Origin: an uncultured Lachnospiraceae bacterium
GTDB taxonomy: Bacteria > Bacillota > Clostridia > Lachnospirales > Lachnospiraceae
Direction of reading: 5' to 3'
Length of the DNA stretch: 64,000 nt
Assembly: GCA_910579645.1 (NCBI GenBank)
Contig: CAJTVK010000003.1
Span: 1 to 64,000, forward strand
Both the position numbers and the translations under genes were made by a program. Of the stretch, positions 59,317-64,000 are shown in pieces. A model generated the notes under the pieces. That model saw only the letters and a program-made list of their open reading frames with translations. It searched no databases and was not told the origin of the DNA. The first letter of the stretch is position 1, and the number at the start of each line of letters is the position of its first letter.

Positions 59317-61203
59317 CTAAACAATCTCTTCCTGCTTATAATGATAAGTAGGCACAATCTCCTGAATCAAAGGCCGGATGTCCCGGCTTTCGTTCTTGGA
59401 TTCTTCCTTCAGTTTCTTCAATTGGGCAAAAAACTGCATTTCGTCGATTTCTATCGGTTTCCCCACATGAATCAGCTTATTCGCCGTTTCCTTCAGTCCT
59501 TCCTCTTCCATCAGCAGTTCTTCATATAACTTTTCCCCTGGCCGCAGCCCCGTAAATTCTATCTTAATGTCCTCACCTACCCGGTAACCGGATAAGCGGA
59601 TCAAATTCTCGGCCAAATCCAATATCTTTACCGGTTCCCCCATATCCAGCACAAAGATTTCCCCGCCTTTTGCATAAGCCCCCGCCTGCAGCACAAGGGA
59701 AACCGCCTCCGGAATCGTCATAAAATAACGGATAATATCCGGATGAGTCACCGTTACCGGCCCGCCTGCCATAATCTGCTTGCGGAACAGCGGAATCACG
59801 CTGCCGTTGCTGCCCAGCACATTTCCGAACCGCACGGCCACAAACTCCGTATCGTAATGATTGTTGAAAGTCTGTATGATCATCTCACAGATTCTTTTGC
59901 TTGCCCCCATGATATTCGTCGGGTTTACCGCCTTATCCGTCGATATAAGGACAAATTTCTTTACCCCGTAAAACGCGGCCGCCTGGGCGGTTTTCCAGGT
60001 GCCGAACACATTGTTCTTCACTGCCTCGTTGGGGCTGTCCTCCATCAGCGGCACATGCTTATGGGCTGCCGCATGATAGACAATATCCGGATTGAATTTT
60101 TCGAAAATCCGGTTCATCCGGTTTGTATTGCGGACGGAAGCAATCAAAACCACCATTTTCAATTCCGGATATTTGGTTTTCAGTTCCTGTTGGATGTCAT
60201 ATACATTATTTTCATAAATATCCAAAATGACCAGCTGCCTGGGCTTGTGGCTGGCTATCTGCCGGCATAATTCACTTCCGATGGAACCTCCGCCGCCCGT
60301 TACCAGTACGGTCTTGTTCTGTACATAGCCCAAGATGGAATCCAAATCCACGCTGATAGGATCCCGCCCCAGCAAATCCTCCACTTCCACATCCCGCAGC
60401 TTGCTTACGTTCACCTCCCCGTTCACCAATTGGTACATACCCGGAAGGGAACGCAGCTTACAGTTTGTTTCCTTGCAGATTTCCAGTATCTTGCGCATCT
60501 CCGCCCGAGAGATTGCCGGCATGGCTACGATAATCTCGTCGATACCGTACACATCCGCGCATTCGATGATTTTATCCCTGCCTCCCGCCACTTTAATGCC
60601 CTGAATGTATTTTCCCCATTTCCCCTTATCGTCGTCAATGACGCACTTTATGACCATGGTGCTGAAATTACTGTTGACTATTTCCTTGATAATTACATTC
60701 CCGGCCTCTCCCGCACCCACCACCATGACGGAAATCACGTTTTTCTTATTCTGTATCTTGTGTTTCTGGCTGCGCAGGAAACGGTAAGAAAAACGGCTGG
60801 CAAATATCATGCATATCAGCACAAACATATAAAGAAAATAATAACTTTGCGGCACCGGCTGCCCCGCCGTCTTGAAAAACTGCAGGCCTACGCCGTTGAT
60901 TACCGCCGATATCACACAGGAAACCACCAGATTCTGCAGTTCCGTCTCCCCCGCAAAAGCCCAAAGGCTGTGGTACAGCCGGAAAAGATAGAAAATGCCC
61001 AGCGTAAGCAGGATATTGATGGGAAGGAACCGGTTAATCGGCATCAGGAAATGTTCCGGTATCATATCCACATGAAACTCATAGCGGATAAAAACCGCCA
61101 TATAGCTTGCAAACACAATGCTGATTATGTCATAGATGATTAAGCATGTTCTGCGGTAAAACAATTTTACGTTAAAAGTTTTCTTTTCTTTCTTATCTTG
61201 CAT
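59317..61203 (-). CDS. UDP-HexNAc 4,6-dehydratase, membrane-anchored (PglF/CapD type)
   Basis: A 628-residue protein with four N-terminal membrane helices (about 10-125), a first nucleotide-binding region (VISVMVVGAGEAGNVI), and a C-terminal SDR domain. The latter has VLVTGGGGSIGSELCRQIA near residue 300, LISTDKAVNPTNIMGASKR, and VRFGNVLGSNGSVIPLF. It converts UDP-GlcNAc to the 4-keto-6-deoxy sugar used by the aminotransferase downstream. I favour ATG 61203, which overlaps the end of the polymerase-like gene by 11 nt; the ribosome site there (GGTGAGAGAG) is weak. A truncated MITE-like element follows. Confidence 0.94.
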   Translation of the reverse strand: MQDKKEKKTFNVKLFYRRTCLIIYDIISIVFASYMAVFIRYEFHVDMIPEHFLMPINRFLPINILLTLGIFYLFRLYHSLWAFAGETELQNLVVSCVISAVINGVGLQFFKTAGQPVPQSYYFLYMFVLICMIFASRFSYRFLRSQKHKIQNKKNVISVMVVGAGEAGNVIIKEIVNSNFSTMVIKCVIDDDKGKWGKYIQGIKVAGGRDKIIECADVYGIDEIIVAMPAISRAEMRKILEICKETNCKLRSLPGMYQLVNGEVNVSKLRDVEVEDLLGRDPISVDLDSILGYVQNKTVLVTGGGGSIGSELCRQIASHKPRQLVILDIYENNVYDIQQELKTKYPELKMVVLIASVRNTNRMNRIFEKFNPDIVYHAAAHKHVPLMEDSPNEAVKNNVFGTWKTAQAAAFYGVKKFVLISTDKAVNPTNIMGASKRICEMIIQTFNNHYDTEFVAVRFGNVLGSNGSVIPLFRKQIMAGGPVTVTHPDIIRYFMTIPEAVSLVLQAGAYAKGGEIFVLDMGEPVKILDLAENLIRLSGYRVGEDIKIEFTGLRPGEKLYEELLMEEEGLKETANKLIHVGKPIEIDEMQFFAQLKKLKEESKNESRDIRPLIQEIVPTYHYKQEEIV

Positions 61204-64000
61204 CTCTCTCACCGTCTTTTTCACCCATATCAAAAAGCAGTGGTGCCAACATCAGCATCAGTATAAATCCCGCCGGATTGCACAGATGGAAGATCCATTC
61301 CACCAATCCGGCCATGGCAACCCCCACCAGAATGACTGCCGGCATGGCCGCACAAGGCACCCGGTTTCTTCTCCGTCCGTAATATATGCAGCCCTGTACG
61401 AAAGTGGCCGCTCCCACCAGAATGAACACCACACCCACAATCAGGCCGTGGTCATAGGCCACCTGAAGATATATATTATGGGCATGGACCGCCAGTGCCC
61501 CGTCGGGCAGAATCACATTCATGTCGTCATGTCCCGTCAGGTTCAGTTCCTTCAGATATGCGCGGAAAATATCCATACGGCCATTTGCATATTCTTCCGT
61601 TTTTTCATAGACACTTACGTCCGGTTCTTCCTCTTCCGGCTCCGGTTCTTCCGCTTTCGCCGAACCGCCTCCCAAAGCTTCTTTCTCCAATTCCGCTGCG
61701 GCCAAGTCGTCTGCGGCCCGTTCTTCTTCCGTCTTTGTCCCTATGATTTCCAGCTTCTGCGCTCCGTTTCCCGCCGTCTTGCCGGAATCGGCCCCGTCGC
61801 CTGCCCCATTGCCGGAAGGAACCCTGCCGTCTGCCATGCCGCCGGAATTTGTCTCCCCGCCTGCCGTCTCCGGCACGTTTCCGGGACTTGTCCCCGTTCC
61901 CGCCGCATCCTCTTCGTACATTTCGTCAATGCTGCCTTCCCATACCACCTCGCCCTTGCTGTTAAACCGCTTGGCCAGATATTTCTGGTATTCCGGGCTT
62001 CTTTCATAGGAATACGTGCCGCTTTCCGGAATATTGAAAATTTTATTGTTAAAAACCTCCGCAAATCTCTTTACGGTTATGAAGTACATGGAATCCCATT
62101 CCGCTCCTCTGGTAATTACATCCGGAAAGGCTTCCACCTCATGCCGGTATACATTACTGCATACTGCCGGCAGGATTCTCTGTGCGGTAAAAATCATAGG
62201 AAAGCACCAAGCCACTGCCAACGCCATGCTCAACGCCAAAACGGCCACCTTCTTAATCCTCTGCTTTCCCGCCCCCACTGCCGTAAATATAAATACAAGA
62301 AGCAGCATCAGCGCAACGGCCAGAAAGCCGGTTCTGGAAGCCGTAAACAGCAGATAAGTGCCTGCCATTCCTAAAAGCAGCAAATCCGTGCCGAAATACC
62401 GCAGCATATTCTTTTCCTCCGCTTTCCGGTATGCCGCATACCGATCCGTCAGACGCATCAGCACCGCGCCTATGACCAAAGCCATATATACCGCAGTCAC
62501 CGTCACCGTATGGAAAATAAAAGGATAACGCGCATAAACCCATGCCAGGAAAGGCCTGCGGGCAAAGCAGAACAGCATGCAGCAGACAAAGTTCAGCAGC
62601 AGCCCGTTACATATATTTTGCAGCAAATGTTCCTTTTTATCCCAAAGCCCGTAACGGATATAAAACAAAGTAAAACCAATTACCAATGTCACCGTCCACC
62701 ATCTTGTATTCCGGAACACAACAAGCAGGACGAAAAACACTCCTACCACAGCCCCGTACCACAGGCTGATACGCGCCATCTTCCTTCTCCGCACAAGCTG
62801 CACAAGAATGCTTACCAGCAATAACCCGCTCAATACGGCCGCTGCAATATGCCAGCGCAGAATCTTCATATCGTAAGGATCCATAGCCAGCACGTCCACA
62901 TAAATACTGCAGTACCTATAAGTCACCGCAGCCGCAATGACTCCGTAAATCAACGTAAATTTATTCCGGATATCCTCCTTTTTACCCATCACAAGAGCCG
63001 CCAGCGCAAAAAACACAATCAGCTGACGTTCCGCTGCCCGATGATGGATATCATACAGGCCGTTCATATAATTGCAGCATGCCCAGACCGCCCCCGCAAA
63101 AAAGACCGTCTGCAAATAATCCGCCCCGTTTTTCTTCCATTTCTCGGACAAAGGCATATAATGCCCCCTGTCCCGCTTCCGGTTCACAAGATAAAACAAG
63201 GTAACGCCGGCAATAAGGATTCCTGCCGTATAGAAGATATTATCCACCCATTCCCCGCTGAAAAGCCTCCGCACACTGACAAACCAGAATGCGGTAAGAA
63301 CCCCTGCCGCCACTAAGCAATTTGCCGTCGCACGCACTGCCTGCCCCACCGTAACCAGCCTGTCCTTCTTCGTCAGCCGCACATACAGTTCCACCGCAGC
63401 CACCGCCAGAACCATAAGCAATGCCAATGCCGCATCATATTTGAATACCTTATCCTTACGCAGAGGAACCGTATAATGATATTCCCCCACAATGTTATAG
63501 CCTTCCAGTTCGTCATAGTTGTACACCAGACGGCTCACATAAGGAGTTCCCGCATGCTCCGTCTCCTCCAGCCCAAACCATACCCGGCTGCCTTTCACGC
63601 CCTGCAGGAAAAAGTAATAATCCTTTGCCACTTCCAGATCTTCATTGATATAAATAGGGCAGAAGCCGGGAATATCAATAAACCGCACATCCACCTGCTG
63701 TTCAAACATAATCTGCATATCCGAATCCAGCATCCGGAACAGAAAATAATTCACTTCCTGGTCAAAATCCCACCCGTTCTGAAAATCCGCCACATATAAA
63801 TTAATTGTCCCAAGATGGTCATACTGCGCGACAAAACGCTGCAGCAGATAATCGTCCCCCATCACACCGTCCGTAGAGCCCGCCAGCCTCTGATTGCTTA
63901 CCGAAGGAATCGTCTCCTCCCACAGCCGCAGCGGATATATCGTCACCATCACAAGAAGCGACAGCAAAACAATGACACATTGCACCGCCCTGCTCTGTTT
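61193..64000 (-). CDS. O-antigen ligase/polymerase family membrane protein, 5' end outside window
   Basis: At least 935 residues, open to the window edge, so the true start is beyond 64000. About 13 membrane helices are visible. The first 170 residues after the first helix form an outside beta-rich domain (VDVRFIDIPGFCPIYINED). The Wzy_C signature HAHNIYLQVAYDHGLIVGVVF lies near the C-terminus. Just before it, a low-complexity loop of about 100 residues (encoded about 61610-61930) is rich in G, N, A and E. The protein is either the polymerase of this operon or a ligase to the cell wall. A second, smaller Wzy-like protein is encoded at 9366. Confidence 0.87.
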   Translation of the reverse strand, partial: KQSRAVQCVIVLLSLLVMVTIYPLRLWEETIPSVSNQRLAGSTDGVMGDDYLLQRFVAQYDHLGTINLYVADFQNGWDFDQEVNYFLFRMLDSDMQIMFEQQVDVRFIDIPGFCPIYINEDLEVAKDYYFFLQGVKGSRVWFGLEETEHAGTPYVSRLVYNYDELEGYNIVGEYHYTVPLRKDKVFKYDAALALLMVLAVAAVELYVRLTKKDRLVTVGQAVRATANCLVAAGVLTAFWFVSVRRLFSGEWVDNIFYTAGILIAGVTLFYLVNRKRDRGHYMPLSEKWKKNGADYLQTVFFAGAVWACCNYMNGLYDIHHRAAERQLIVFFALAALVMGKKEDIRNKFTLIYGVIAAAVTYRYCSIYVDVLAMDPYDMKILRWHIAAAVLSGLLLVSILVQLVRRRKMARISLWYGAVVGVFFVLLVVFRNTRWWTVTLVIGFTLFYIRYGLWDKKEHLLQNICNGLLLNFVCCMLFCFARRPFLAWVYARYPFIFHTVTVTAVYMALVIGAVLMRLTDRYAAYRKAEEKNMLRYFGTDLLLLGMAGTYLLFTASRTGFLAVALMLLLVFIFTAVGAGKQRIKKVAVLALSMALAVAWCFPMIFTAQRILPAVCSNVYRHEVEAFPDVITRGAEWDSMYFITVKRFAEVFNNKIFNIPESGTYSYERSPEYQKYLAKRFNSKGEVVWEGSIDEMYEEDAAGTGTSPGNVPETAGGETNSGGMADGRVPSGNGAGDGADSGKTAGNGAQKLEIIGTKTEEERAADDLAAAELEKEALGGGSAKAEEPEPEEEEPDVSVYEKTEEYANGRMDIFRAYLKELNLTGHDDMNVILPDGALAVHAHNIYLQVAYDHGLIVGVVFILVGAATFVQGCIYYGRRRNRVPCAAMPAVILVGVAMAGLVEWIFHLCNPAGFILMLMLAPLLFDMGEKDGERDAR

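Noticed and set aside
1..64000. Search for tRNA, rRNA, riboswitch, prophage and insertion-sequence genes.
   Set aside because: No cloverleaf, rRNA-like stretch, known riboswitch core, integrase or transposase was recognised by eye; a covariance-model scan would be needed to exclude small RNAs.

Overview
The window reads as a Gram-positive gut-type Clostridia chromosome, most likely Lachnospiraceae. This is an inference from gene style: AGGAGG-type ribosome binding sites, a TipA-like MerR regulator, an AlbA_2 ATP-binding protein, a GPH sugar symporter with a permuted GH3 beta-glucosidase, and large exopolysaccharide operons read mostly leftward. No rRNA, tRNA, CRISPR array, insertion sequence or phage gene was found by eye.

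Layout. (1) 178-24558, minus strand: an exopolysaccharide operon of about 24 kb that starts at an extended -10 promoter near 24660. It encodes a deacetylase, two asparagine-synthase-type amidotransferases, an SGNH protein, two GT11 fucosyltransferases, GT2, GT4 and GT17 glycosyltransferases, a DUF5672 protein, a GT2-DUF6056 fusion, a Wzy-like polymerase, a WbaP-type initiating transferase and, unexpectedly, a STAND-like ATPase paired with a TPR protein. (2) 24737-28564: a small AT-rich accessory strip with a MerR regulator on a 19-bp-spacer promoter, a decayed NUDIX gene, a GNAT gene, a truncated GNAT, an AlbA_2 protein with an internal 42-bp tandem repeat, and a 155-bp MITE-like element. (3) 28566-44002: a glycoside-utilisation locus with five cytoplasmic glycosidase or phosphorylase genes (clan GH-A, GH78, permuted GH3, GH94, GH3) and a GPH symporter, facing a divergent AraC regulator. 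(4) 43983-64000, minus strand: a second polysaccharide operon entering from beyond the right edge.

How region 4 may work. PglF-type dehydratase, PglE-type aminotransferase and a formyltransferase fit synthesis of a UDP-4-formamido-4,6-dideoxy-HexNAc. A UDP-HexNAc dehydrogenase (TviB/WbpA type) and a WbpP/TviC-type epimerase fit UDP-HexNAc uronic acid. A PglC-like transferase would start the unit on undecaprenyl phosphate and an O-antigen-ligase/polymerase family protein would extend it. An ATP-grasp enzyme plus a PLP enzyme may add an amino acid. No Wzx flippase, chain-length regulator or GDP-fucose synthesis gene lies in the window.

Regions 1 and 4 each have their own initiating transferase and polymerase-like protein. 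They may be two separate systems, or one locus split by the accessory and catabolic strip. Repeats of note are the MITE-like element in two copies (28410 and 59201), a 91-nt hairpin at 57812, a 47-bp palindrome at 25714, and imperfect direct repeats flanking an unrecognised gene at 50372-51085.
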